A stretch of DNA of 64,000 nucleotides from Kryptolebias marmoratus. Its lineage: Eukaryota > Chordata > Actinopteri > Cyprinodontiformes > Rivulidae. Every line of letters starts with the position of its first letter. Within the stretch, counting starts at the first letter, position 1. The stretch spans positions 21,496,238 to 21,560,237 of the forward strand of contig NC_051433.1 of NCBI RefSeq assembly GCF_001649575.2, read 5' to 3'. The position numbers and the translations under genes were made by a program. Of the stretch, positions 35,001 to 47,700 are shown piece after piece. The notes beneath the pieces were generated by a model. That model was not told where the DNA came from. It ran no database searches and worked only from the letters and a program-made list of their open reading frames with translations.

Positions 35001-37074
35001 AAACAGTGTTTTGACCGTTGGATTGACGATATTGTGCAGTATATTTGGACTGGACGTAACAGTGACCTTGGAGCATGTGTTATTGTTTGTTTGTTTTTTA
35101 AATCAAAATTTAGTTTCTGTAATTAACGTTTAATTTAGTTTAGTTTAATTCAGTGTTTAGAGATAATCATAAATTTTAATCATTTAAATATTTTACAACA
35201 TGTTCATGTTTTGGACCACTAGAAAGACTTTCTGCATTTACGTGGTCTGATAAGATAAGAAATATATATTCTTTGAACTCATGAATTGGCTTTTACTTGT
35301 TAAGAGAAAAATAAAGACTTATTTCCTCAAACACCATCCCATTGGTCAAGAATGGAGATAGAAATGTATTACATATGTATGTATTAAATTATATTTGCAC
35401 ATTATATTTCTTTTAAGACAGCTTTTAATCATATATAATTGCATATTTAATTATATTTAAATCTCAATTGTTTTTGTACGGTTGTCATTCAATTTGTTGC
35501 AGTGAATCTTAATTATGATTCTTCCATTTTGTTATTAAATATTTGCCTGTTGCTGCAATAAAATAATTTCCCTGACTATTACAGTCCATCTGTCTATCCA
35601 TCCATCCATCCATCCATCTGTTTATCCGTCTATCATTTTTACAATCAATGGGTTAATCAAACCAATAACAGTAAAACATCTAGTTCCATGATACTACATA
35701 TGTTTTTATTTGGTGAATTTATGTAGACAGAAGTGAAAACATTGTAACTGTTAGAAATGTAGTAATCCAATGATTTCATTTTTGTTTGCTTTTCTAATCA
35801 GCCTTTATTAGGTTGCCCCTGTTACCTATCTCACAGGAATAACACACATTTCTGTATTTGTCTAAAATATAGATGGACCGCATTTAACCAGTGATATGTT
35901 TCTTACATATCTCTGATTCTTTCAAAACAGCAGAAGCATCATTTATGGAGAAACTTTAAGACAGTGGAGCGGAAATGTTTGTCTTGCTATTTCAACATTT
36001 ATTCCTGCTTATGCTTCCTGTTTCCTGTCCTCCTAAGCACACTTCCTGCTCTGCAACTTCTGCTGTTCCTTTATCACCGTTGTACGGTGGCCCCGAAGTA
36101 CAAACTAAAGTCGCAACTCACCAAACACGACTGCAGTTCATTTTTAAAGATAAGAGACTACACTTCCAGTTTGTGATTGGCCGGCATCATTAGACTGATG
36201 TCATTTCCTGTTTCCGTCAGTCCCCTTCCAGTAAACTATTATACTTAAAGTGCTGGGTGGCTAGGATCATGTCAAAGTCTGTTGATATAGTGGCCACTGA
36301 TGGAAAAAAACACTGTTGATCCTAATTAGTCTACGAATGAAGACAACTTTGGAAGACGTTCTCAGAGTTTTTTATTTATTGCTTAAATTTGTTGCCTTTT
36401 GTCAAACAAATAGATCAAAAAGATCTGAATAGAGCACACAAAAATCACCTGAAAACCCCATGTGTTATGGAATGTCATGCAGTTTCTACCATATAAACAG
36501 TCCTGACTTATTATCAGATGTCCATGTTTTGTATTGGGGTGTTCCCACCCTGAAGTTTAACAACTAACAGTTCCTTAGCCCTTCATTTTACGTTCACCTT
36601 TTTCCTCTGCAGAGCCTGGGCCAGGGTGGCGCTTTAGGAAGTGGTGTATATCCTTCCTCTCCACCAAGAACATTACTGAGGAGCAAGGCTTGACGCTGGA
36701 ATGGCTGATGATAAAAAGACAAACACGACTAGCAACTGAACAGCTTATCACATCTATTATTACTCTGAGGTTCTGATAAAAAAATATGCAACTATTAAAC
36801 ACCAGTTTCTGTGTCAGTGCATGTGTTTGAATACGTGTTAAATGAATCTGCGCTCCACATTCCTCTAAGTTTCTCCAAACTCCACAAAAAGGTGGTGCTG
36901 GGGGGGGGCATCTTTCATATAGCATATGTGTATTTTATCATTTTACTGTTATAATGTCACATGATTACTTAACTTTTGAATTGTTTGCTTCACTTCACTA
37001 AAGTGAGAAAAAAAGCTCACATTCTTGATTTGTGCAATCCCCATTTCCAAAAATGATTGGAATAAAATCTTAAC
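32016..37074. other. Gene-free sequence with a possible noncoding regulatory block
   Basis: No coding exon is recognised on either strand. At 33.2-34.7 kb the composition is less AT-biased, with TAATTA-type sites (33497-33505) and a complex stretch at 34.19-34.33 kb that does not look repetitive, so conservation there is possible but untested. A (CATC)n stretch lies at 35592-35615. Confidence 0.4.
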
Positions 37075-37151
<77 letters not shown>

Positions 37152-37185
37152 TTATTTTATTTTATTTTATTTTTATTTTTTTAAT
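37075..37185. repeat. (TTA)n microsatellite running into (TTTTA)n
   Basis: About 25 uninterrupted TTA units followed by several TTTTA units. This is a length-variable tract. Confidence 0.97.
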
Positions 37186-37304
37186 TTATTGAATCTAATG
37201 AAATATTCTAAAAGACTATTCTAACTAAAACCCTGGTTAGAAAAAAATCCAGTCGAATCACAACACATTTACAGCGAATTGTTCAGACCAAGTTGTTGCC
37301 TCTT

Positions 37305-37606
37305 GGATCACCTTTCTGGGGTGGAGTTCTCCCTGTGCACTTGTTGATTTACTCCGGGTACTCTGGTTTCCTCCCACTGACCAAATACACCGTTGTTAGG
37401 CTTGAACCTTTAACCACTGCTAACTCTAAACTGTCCTGAAGTGTGAGTGAGAGTGTGAATGGTTATTTGTCTGGTTTGTCTGTATGTGGCCCTGGGATGG
37501 GCTTGTGACCTGTTCAGGGTGTCCCCCGCCTCTCGCACAATGACTGCTGGGGATAGACACCAGCTCCCCTCCACCTGGAAAGGAGAAGCGGGTGGATGGA
37601 TGAATG
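37305..37606 (+). mobile_element. SINE copy, 5'-degraded
   Basis: Same body order as the copy at 31.7 kb: CTCCGGGTACTCTGGTTTCC, GTGTGAATGGTTATTTGTCT, GACCTGTTCAGGGTGTCCCC, CTGCTGGGGATAGACACCAG, then GGTGGATGGATG at the tail. The tRNA-like head is mostly lost. Confidence 0.7.
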
Positions 37607-39150
37607 TTCAGGACAAGAGTCAGATGTCAACCTGAATCTTAAGGACAGTAATGTTCATGCTTTGAACAGAGAAGGTACAGTCGATGGTTTAAGAGGGGTT
37701 TGAAAGAAGTCATACATGTCAGACAAGAAAGATCAACTTTAAACCGAAGGGGAGATCTCTGGTTTCAACTATCCAGAGTTTGCAATGCTGCTTGATCTAA
37801 TCCCCAGTCAGTTTTACCCTAATTCACACCTTCATGCATCTGACCAAAACATCTCTCAAGTGGACCAAGCTGACAAAGACCCTAACAACTCTCGGGAGAG
37901 AAAAAAGGGGAGAGTAATTTGTAGGAAAGTTGAGCTCACATAAACAAATTGACTCACTGCAGTTCAAAAGCTTGGAACTTCAGTTTTCAGTCTGAATTAA
38001 AACAAGAAAAGAAGTTCAGTCGATTTGTTTTAAAAATCTCAAGAATTACACCCTAAAAGACAAGGCACATTTTCTTTTTTAAATATGTCACACTTTCATC
38101 ATTTATCAAAGCAAAGCAGAAAAAAGCAAAAACATTATTAACAAAAAACAAGCATGCAACAAGTGTCTGTGTATGGGGAAAAAGTGGGAGCAAACTGCTT
38201 CAAAGGAATGGACTACAACACTGCAGTAAAAGGCTTCAGGTCATTCTGTTCCTTTGCCACTTTGTACCTATAATAAGCAAGGGTGAAACCCATTGTGCTT
38301 ACTAGACATGTGTTGCATCAGCGGAGTTTATATAGCTCAAAAAATACCTCCTGCATGCAATTAATGACATGCATTGAAACAGTTCTACAGATATGAGCAA
38401 CTTGCCAGCTGCTGCTGAGCTCAGTGTTTTCCCCAAACCACCATAACATAACTTGTAGCAGCACAACTCAAATAAAACCTTTATTAAAAACACTTAGAGT
38501 ATTAACGTATTCATTTATGTGGATGCCAAGTTATGTTTATTGGCTCCCGTGGGCTACTTATTAACTAAAATGTGTCAGTTGATGCTGAGCTGAGTGTACG
38601 TTAAAATTTAACGCAGGGTCATTTCAACCAAAGTTTCAGCACGCAAAGCAAACGATTACTCTCTCTGTGTATCTGTCTCCAGGTATGTCATTGTCTCCTA
38701 GCATCCCTTTGAATGAGTCCTGAATCATTTCTTTCTGAACCCTAAACCCACACAAATGCCGAGACAATTAAATGCTCTGCAGAAGTAATAAAGAGAGTTC
38801 CTGGTTGTGTTATCTGAGGATGGTAAGGCTGTTGCGGGAATAAACTATCATGTAAAGTTCAGGGAGATGGGATCACACCAAAGCACTCTCTCATTACATC
38901 TCTTCTAGTGAGGATTTACAGCTGCTTGAAAAACAGATTGCTTTGACTTAGGGTGTCGGCGAGATATCTGCGTCAGGCAGTTTGTACTTAAGCTCAAACA
39001 TTCCCCGATCTTAATATTGGTGAGAGTTTGTAACATCTGCTGCATTCTGACAGCAGTCTATGTATAAAATATGGCACATATTTGACCTCTTAGCTCTGGT
39101 GAACCTCAATGAACACCTGAAATATTTCATGCAGAAGCAAGTTAAACTTT
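37607..39150. other. Gene-free sequence, nothing recognised
   Basis: Open frames are under 65 codons. There are no domains and no clear repeats beyond short A and T runs. Confidence 0.45.
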
Positions 39151-39154
39151 GGCC

Positions 39155-39282
39155 ATGTAGAATCTCCTTGCATGCACAAGGAGAACATGTAAACTCCACA
39201 TAGAACGGTCTCGGAGGTTTGAACCCACAGTTTTCCTGCTGAGGGGCAACAGTGCTGACCAGCTGCACAACTATGCAGCCCA
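39155..39282 (-). mobile_element. SINE head fragment
   Basis: The minus strand begins GGGCTGCATAGTTGTGCAGC, has a GGGTTCAAACC B box, then GTGGAGTTTACATGTTCTCC, where it ends. This is the tRNA-related 5' part of the same SINE family. Confidence 0.7.
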
Positions 39283-42055
39283 CATGAGAAACATTTTTCT
39301 GTATTATTGCTATTATTAGTCTATTTTTAGTTTAAAAGGTCCACAGTAAAAAAAACAACTAATGAATTAAATACCAACAGTCAGTTTCACATAAGATAAT
39401 TATTTTGAAAGAATATGAACTTCCTGTCAGATTTGACCACATTCGTCATGCAGAAGTACTGCAGCTGGCAGCTGTTGCTATTCTTAGCAAATAACCATGA
39501 AATACTATGTAAATACATGTAATGTGAAACTGGTGGTGTAAAAGTCTATTAAAAAGTGTTTGAATGAGCCACTGGGAAATATTTGAGCTTGGAGTTTTAA
39601 GACATCAGAAAATAATCTAGGTATTGGCAACATTTGGACTAGCAGATTGTTAGTCCTGTCAAATGTTAATGTTAATGTTTCCCTTCATGAAGTGCCATAC
39701 AGGAGACGTCGTCTTCAAACCACATTTTGACTTTTGCCAAAGTTGCTTAGAGAGAACTGACTTTTTGCTATTTGCCTAAAATGAATAGTTGTGGGATTTT
39801 TTTGACAAGACTATCTGTGTTATTTAACCTGTCAGTATTTTTTTTTTTGCTGTGGCTGATCCACTTGTGTAACTTCTATAAATATTTTGTGCGTTTAATA
39901 CTAGTAAATAAGTGTATGTAGCTGGCAAAGTCTTTGCAACAAACAGAATAAAAACTTTCATTGTGAAGAGATTTTCCTCCTGGTAACAACTGCCAAGGAG
40001 CAGATTAATAATGTAGTAGAAAATGAGATTATGGTCTATTATGTTCATGTCTCTCAGTGGAAGGAGGTAATTGTTCTACTAGTGATCATAAATGTTGGCA
40101 CCAAATAGCCAGAATACTTAATTAGAAATTAAGTCTCTAAAATATTCCACCAATGTGGACCCGGAATTGTTGTTTTTTTTTATTTCAGATCATGAATTAC
40201 CTTGATTTGTTTGTTTCTGAACTACAAAGAGTAGATACAGGGAAAACATAAAAGCAGACACTTTTAACTGACAACTGTATAAGAAGGCAGATACTTAAGT
40301 TGTTCTTAGTTGTAAAGTTTTTCTTGCAAGCCTTTGTTTTGCAAGAACATTTTGGCACAACATGCACATTTAGGCTCTCTAAGACTGATACTATAAAAGT
40401 CTCCTGCCAAGAGTTTCCCCCATTTGCACAAGAAACTGCTTGTGCACACAGGTATGTAGAGCTAAACTGTTCCTTTTTAATGTACACTGCTGCATTAAAT
40501 GTCACTGGAAACACTTAATGAACAGCCTGAGGCAGTCCCTCAGCTGGAGAGTTGGTGTTTGTATTTGCATTTTATGACCGTCTTCCTACAGACGATCTAC
40601 CAGGCTGTTCTTAAAATTAGGTCATTTTTTTGGCCCAGCAGGAGACAAATGGTTGCCACCGGAGCAAAGCTATGAAAATAGAAGTTCAAGTTAACTTTTT
40701 ACTATGCATTCAGGAATATGGTTAAATTGTGCATAAAACAGTTTAGTAAATCTGAGCAATGCAAAAATTTTAACCATCCACATCAGGAGTACTTGTGTGT
40801 CAAACATGAAGTAGATAAAATGTTTATTAAGTCAATTCCACATTCCCATATGCCATTTTGAAAGGTGGCTTTCAGAAGATTCAGCTAAAGGTTTTATATG
40901 CATTTGTTCACATGGCTATATTGTTTATACCTTTGAAACATTAAAATAGATTGTAAGATTTGGTGATATAGAAATGGAAATGAAAAAAACACAGAAATCT
41001 GGTGATAAAAGAACATAAATTGAGAGCATATACAGTATGTACTGACAAAGTAATCACAAAACAGGTGGACCGAATTACAAACAAGGACCGGCAGTGAGGG
41101 GAGCAAAAAAAAAGACTCAAGGACAAGAACAAAATCAAACCTCAAGGCTCCCTTCACCCTAGATGATGGCTCCACTATGTTGTTAAAAAAAATCTGACAG
41201 AACGTGGAGGGTCTCTGTGAGGTCTCAGGCATGTATTAAGAATGCAGTGGACTCCTTATTAAACATTATAGGTCCTGGAGGGCACCTAAGCATGCACAAA
41301 TCATCTGTGGAGATGTTGTGGTGGTTTATTGTGGTGGCAGTGTATCAGGGTTCTGGGTAGCGCATGGGGGAGAGTGATGGCAATGAATCAATGACAAGAA
41401 GTCCACATACACCAGTGTGGCTTTGTAACTGAGCATTAGAAGCAGGTCTTGCCTTGTTAGCTTCATGCTTAGGCTACATCCACATCGCAAACACACACAG
41501 TGCTGGTAACGCTCAATAAGTTATTGTGTTGGTCTTGGTGGTGCAGCTGTTATCCACATTGTGTCCTGCTGATGCTCTCACTACAATCAAAAGGATCTTA
41601 CCAATTGACTTTAACGAAAGACCTACACTCTCCAAACACCAACAAATACCACACAATGCTCTGTTGTCCTTAATTTGCTTTTTGGACGCCAAGCAAGAAA
41701 GTTGTTTCCTCCACAGCAGCAAAGCTGAAATGGATCTCTGAGGCCCAGAAACTTCCTATGATTATGCAGATCCTGAAAAGGTCACGGAAACAACAGTGCA
41801 GAAGTAATACCCATAGCTGTTGCTTTGTGATACGAGCTACTAATGCAAACGTGGTCTGAAGGAGTGGTACCAGGGTGAGGCCGGGGTGTGGCCTAATTGT
41901 GTGTAAATGTGGGAATTTTCTAATAGGTTGTGTGGGTCAAGTAGAGAAGTCATCTCCTACGGTGAGGGGGGGTTAGCTAAGACAAACTCTACAACTCATA
42001 ATAAAAACTCCTCCTTAAACAACAACAAAAAAAAAACGGTCTTTATCTTGCAACT
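39283..42055. other. Gene-free sequence, nothing recognised
   Basis: AT-rich. No exon-like or RNA-gene-like structure was found by eye. Confidence 0.45.
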
Positions 42056-42165
42056 TGTCCAGGGTGTCCCCCACCTCCCGCACAGTGACTGCTGGGGATA
42101 GGCACCAGCTCCCTGTGACCCGGAATGGAGAAGCTGGTAAAGAAAATGGAAGGATGGATGGATGG
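42056..42165 (+). mobile_element. SINE 3' fragment
   Basis: Contains TGTCCAGGGTGTCCCCCACC, CTGCTGGGGATAGGCACCAG and the tail GGAAGGATGGATGGATGG. It is the 3' third of the same SINE family. Confidence 0.7.
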
Positions 42166-44014
42166 GTATTTATGTTTTCCATGCTTAACTTCAAATCATG
42201 ACAGTGACAAGAAGGTGAACACACACATAAACGGATTAGGAGACAATGTACCATTTTACTATTGCAGCTTGTAACAACCAGCTTTACATCAGCACAGCAT
42301 ACAACAACTGCTATCAGCCAACAGCTTACAAAAAGAAACAAAAAAGAAACCCATCTCCCAAGGAAACTAAAAATAGAAGGTGCACCAGTACACCAGTATA
42401 ACACACTTTGAATTGTTGCACACACGCTGGAGGCAGGTACGTGTAAAGTGTTCAATCACAGCTGTCAAGATGAGGATTTGGTGTGTAGGAAGTTGATGGA
42501 AAATCAATGCAACTCATTCAGAACTAAACCATTCTCTCTCCTCTCACTTCTTAATAAAAGCAAACAATTTTCCACTTTATGGTCACCAGGCACAAATTAA
42601 AATCCAACACCCCCAATAATACACACAAAGTTGCGTATTCAGGACTTGTATGCACGTCACATTTGCTTATCTAGTTTTCTGCCTCAAAAATTTACCTAGC
42701 ATTTTTTTTTTTAGATTTTTTGAATTCATTTGGAAATCAGCGCATGTTTAAGTAATGCAGCCTCTGCCTCCGTGTGAGAACAACAACATATTGTGCATGT
42801 CTACAGCGTATATGAATGATGACAAATCTAATAATAGCAGATCTTCCAGTGCCGTGAAATCAGCAGGGTATGTGTATACGTGCAAGTCCTTGCTACAGGG
42901 ATCTTTGAGCAATTTTTTCAGAAGAGCTATATCACCTTGGTTATATTGTTCCCATGATAGCGCTGATGTTCAAAAATCTCACCATGTGTTACAGGGAAAG
43001 CAATAAAAGCACAGTTGGGGGTGGAGGGGCATCATATTATGGTTTTAGACTCATTCAGCCTAAACCAGTTATATTAACACTGATATCCCTTCAATTTCTG
43101 ATGCTTATACAAAACAAATATAAGGTCTTCTTCAAGAGAGGAGGCCAACTGGGAGCATGAGATCAGCCTCAGATAGATCACAGATGATAGTTTTTCTCTC
43201 TTCATTCACATTTATGTCCAAAGGCTTCTTTGGGTCAGAGTTGATGTCTTCAGATGAAGGGTGAAACCCCTAAAAATATAAAAATTAAAAAATTAAAAAA
43301 CAAGAAGGAAACTTGTTTTTTTTTCCTCTCTCCAGTTAACTGTGTGCCCAAGAATATAAATCATTGCAGTCACGTATAATTACAGCTTTACTGCCTATAA
43401 ATAAACAGCAGCTTTTCATATCGAATTCTTTCCAAAAAAAAAACCTTTGTGAGGAAGAAGAGGTGAGAGACACTTAAAAAAATCTGAAGTAATTAAAAGA
43501 AAAAAAGATAAATAATAAAGAAAAAAGCTGCTAATAAATGAAATAAATCAAAGCCGTGTATAATCTATTCTAAAAGAGGGGAGGGGAAGGTGTCAGAAGA
43601 GGGAGGGGGCAACATCTGTGGACAAAAAAAAAGTACGAAGCACTTGTGTTAAAGCACATGCTCCAGTGATCACACTTGAACTACATCATTAGGCCTGAGT
43701 GCTGAGGTGGAATATTTATGTGAGAAGCTCTGCTTCAGGTGTTGGTGGGTGTTTGTCCCCTGAGCAGAAGTGGATCCTTTCCGAAAGTTTACAGGCAAGT
43801 TGAGCATTTGTACAGCTTTAAACTACACAGGTTACAGAAATGTCTATACCACTTGCTTATTTATTTATTTTACATGTGTGGCTGCCGTATTTATGGGTTT
43901 TTTTTTAGTCAGCTGTGGCTCAATCAAAGAATAGTGATCGACATTTTGGTAACACATCACACAATTAGATGGATTAGGCAGAAACTTTTTAATGTCCTCT
44001 TAAAGAGAATCATT
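42166..44014. other. Gene-free sequence, nothing recognised
   Basis: The minus-strand open frame of 146 codons at 42015-42455 runs into the SINE tail and has no recognisable domain. I treat it as chance. Several A-rich runs occur around 43.3-43.55 kb. Confidence 0.45.
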
Positions 44015-44795
44015 TGGAGTTTTTTTTTTTTTAATAGTGCTGTCGCTACCAATAATAGAAATCTCTCAGAGCATTATTAATTTGGAATATCAGGCAGAAA
44101 CTGTCTCAAGGGAAACAAGCTAAAAGCTAGTCTGATGCCAAGACCAGAGTGGATATCTACCATTTTATAACAACTCAAATAAAGCATTAATAAATAAAAA
44201 AAAATCATACTGGTTCTTGCTATTTTGTAAACTTTTACATTGTTGTCACTTTTAAATTAGATGGTTATTTACATAGAAATTCATGATAACTTTTAATGAA
44301 GACTGTGGCGGTCTGCAGTCTGGTTTATGTGAAATTTATGGTGCAAAATGAAATGCATCAAGTGTAACTGGGCAGAGTAACTATGTGATGGAAAAGTTAT
44401 GTGGTGTAAAAACAAAACATATATTGTGGTTCAGTCAAACACAATTTCATAGATTTTTATTCCACATTACTGTTGCATCAAATAGTTTCTCTACCAGATT
44501 ATGTTTCACATGTTTGGTTTAGCAACATAATTTCCACATTACTTGTAACGGACCACCGATTGACTCGGTCTTCAGCTGTCTAGTGCAAAAGTGACAACAC
44601 TATAAAGGTTTATGAAACAGCTTTCACATGAACCACTGTGGAAGTTGGGATTGGAGTAGTTTTAAGAAGGTAGCAGTCCACTCAGACTAGACTTTCTGTC
44701 TGATATTCCAAACTGATAATGCTCAGAGATTTATACTGCAAGTAAGATACTGACTAGTGATAACGACTCCACAGAACGCACTTTAAAAAATCTAA
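44015..44795. repeat. Imperfect 0.78-kb palindrome (foldback or MITE-like element)
   Basis: The two halves are reverse complements with mismatches and short indels. Left blocks TCTCTCAGAGCATTATTAAT and TTGGAATATCAGGCAGAAA pair with right-half blocks near 44695-44735. GTTGTCACTTTT at 44244-44255 pairs with 44586-44597. TAACTGGGCAGAGTAACTAT near 44366 pairs with sequence near 44483-44501. The centre is near 44.43 kb. There is no coding potential inside. The ends are approximate. Confidence 0.8.
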
Positions 44796-47700
44796 ACTTG
44801 CTTACTTACATTTCCCCAGTGATCTTTATGCTGGTCATAAAACAACATTACACTCAAAAATAACATTGTCTTCACAAAAAAGCATCTTTTCATCACATTG
44901 ATAGACAGTCCGACTCCAAGCGAGGCCTTCTCTGAACCACTGTGGCCTTGGATGAAGCAAAGTGTTACAATCATAACACTTTAGTTTCATTTGTAATTTT
45001 CAGCCTCTACAGATGCTGTCAGATGTCAGCTAATTTGATTTCTTTTTCTTGTTTCACCTATTTTTTCTGCTTGAAACTTTCACAGGATTGAATGTATTTA
45101 TCGTACAGGTTAAAGAACATGGTCCTGTGTTCAATCAGATTAGCATAATTATAGGTCTACCTAGAATGTGTGCACACTAACATTAGCATTTCACTCAAAG
45201 CTCTGCTGTTTTCCACAGCACATAGACTATATATATATACATTTATGTATATTTTACAGTGCATGATCACAGAGCTGCAGGCTGGAAACTCTGGTTTAAT
45301 TACAGTTTTTCGCAAAGCTCTCCCTGGTCTCCATCCAAAGAAAATGTAATGCAATATTTTAAATAAATTTCCATATCATGGCAGAAAATTGTAGTTTTAC
45401 TTAAACCAGTTTGTCCAACCTTTAATCCAGCAGTCATTTCACTGGTTAGATACCAGAAACAACATGTGATTCTAACTAATTACATTTGTTCACAAATTAT
45501 AAAGAACACGTTTGCCTGATGTAACCAAACAATGTTTACAGGCTGCAGTCCCATCAACTACAATGATTTAGTAGCTTTAAAGGTATTAACTCTATTCACT
45601 AATCACTTGTCTGCCAAGACAGAAAATCAATAACATTATGTCTGCTTGTGCATTTTGATTAATTGCTAGAAATCACCTTTTCAGTGCCTTCTCCATTGTG
45701 CTTAGAGGAGTAGTTGTTGGCAGTCATTACCATAATCATGTTAGTATTTGTCTCTGCCCTTGTGGTGACTCTGTCCCATTGAAATTCCACAAACTAATAG
45801 ATGCACATCATAGATGCGTCCGTGACAGCCTTGTCCTCTGCAGGTAAGGACACATTTTACAGGTATACATAAACCAAATCTGTTTAAATGCACTTTAAGA
45901 TAATCAAATTTGATATTTCAAACACCTGCCTGATTAAATCTTCTGTTTTTGTGTTGCCCTATTGAACAAAACTGCTGAAGACTTGATTTGTGAGGGCATA
46001 TCTTTACCATCTTAAGACTTTTGTTGCTCTCTGCTGACAGTCCCTGCAGGGAGCTCTGCGGCTCTGGCGTTGTGGCGTTTTGCTGTAATCCATCTGAACT
46101 GAGACATTTCATGTTTCATCTCAGCTGCCACGTAAAGCTTCATTTCCCTGCCTGTCACCATTCACTTCGCTTATTGTCTGCAGCAAGGACGCACTGTTTA
46201 TAAAAGCCATACTGCCACATGGTGCCTCTCATGTCGGTGACAGTAAGCTGCAAAACGTGAGCAGGCCTCACTTTCACCCTTTGAGAGCAATAAAGATTAC
46301 ACACACACACACACACAAACACATATCTTTGAGGAGGAAAAAGAAAGTGCTGACTGGTGTTTACCGGAGCAGTTATTTGTTTAGCAAAATAAAGATGTGT
46401 CCATTGTGAAGCGATCAGAAATCCAATAGTGAGATTTGCCCCGAGGAAGATATTTTATAGCCTCTTTATGTCTGTGTTAGCACAAACTTTGTAATGGAGC
46501 TCATAAAATGTGCATACTGCTTGAAGATAAAGATTTGTTTCACAGTAGTAAATGATACAGTGATGTCTGTACTGTCTGAATGTTAATTTTACTTATTTCA
46601 TCCTAACATTTAGAATGTGCAACAACATTTGTTTACTATTGGCACAATTGGAAATGATTTTATCAAACTTAGAGGTCCAACAGAAACATCCATTACAACT
46701 CATTCAAAGGTTAAATGATAACGTAGGATGCACTTACACAAACAGAGCTGAAGAGGCTATAATGACAGTTATGAATGATGACCTGCAGGACTAACTCATT
46801 TCAGGCTCTCCACTCCCATTTCAGTGCATCTGGTTATTATAATCAATCATAGATCTTTGTTTGACTGTGAGCTGGTACTTCTATTGCAGCATGCGTTTCT
46901 CAGTGATATCTTCAATGAGATATGTTCAATCATGACCTATAGGTCTTACGTTAACATATGTCCTGTCTGAATAGGTCACTCGTGGGCAGCTTTGAGTGCA
47001 AGTGTTCACACCTGGCTGGAAAATCCATCCAGAGTGATCAAATCTATGGTCTATGTGCAAATAATAATGACATATAACAGATAATGAGCTAAAACCAGAT
47101 TGAATAATGAAGAATAATTAACTTGTGATCTTAGGAAAATGACATCAAAATTATTAACAGAAGATATGACCGTTCTTGGCTTCCATACAGTGTCACTTCA
47201 AAGACACTGAACATTTTAGCCCATATACTCCACCACAGTAAAAATACACAAGGAGTCACCAGCTGTTTTCTGCAGGTGAACATGAGACGTAACACTGCTC
47301 AGATTTTGACACAGTATATTTTACAATATGGTGACCATGGTGAGTAGAGTAAGCTCCAAAATAAAAAAAATATATTATAATACAGAGAAAACTCACCTGT
47401 AAAAATTCCTGGTAAACCACAGATTGATATAATTCAATCAGTAACTTTATTGACAAAGATTCTGACCATCAGTTCATTAACATTTTTATAAGAATAACAA
47501 TATCTTCAGATTATTCCCCAGCCAGCGCTGATTTTAGTGCTGGTTTTTAATTTAATTTAAACTGTGAGACATCAAGTTAATAACTTGATCCCTTTCATGG
47601 AGTCACATCAGGTCAAAAGTTCTGCCTGTGGCTCAAGACGGTTTGTGTTCAGACTACTTAATAAATGAAGAAAAAAGTACTTTGAGCCTTCTGGGAAGGT

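Noticed and set aside
42015..42455. 146-codon minus-strand frame
   Set aside because: It overlaps a SINE tail and AT-rich sequence, and shows no domain, splice context or composition typical of a gene.
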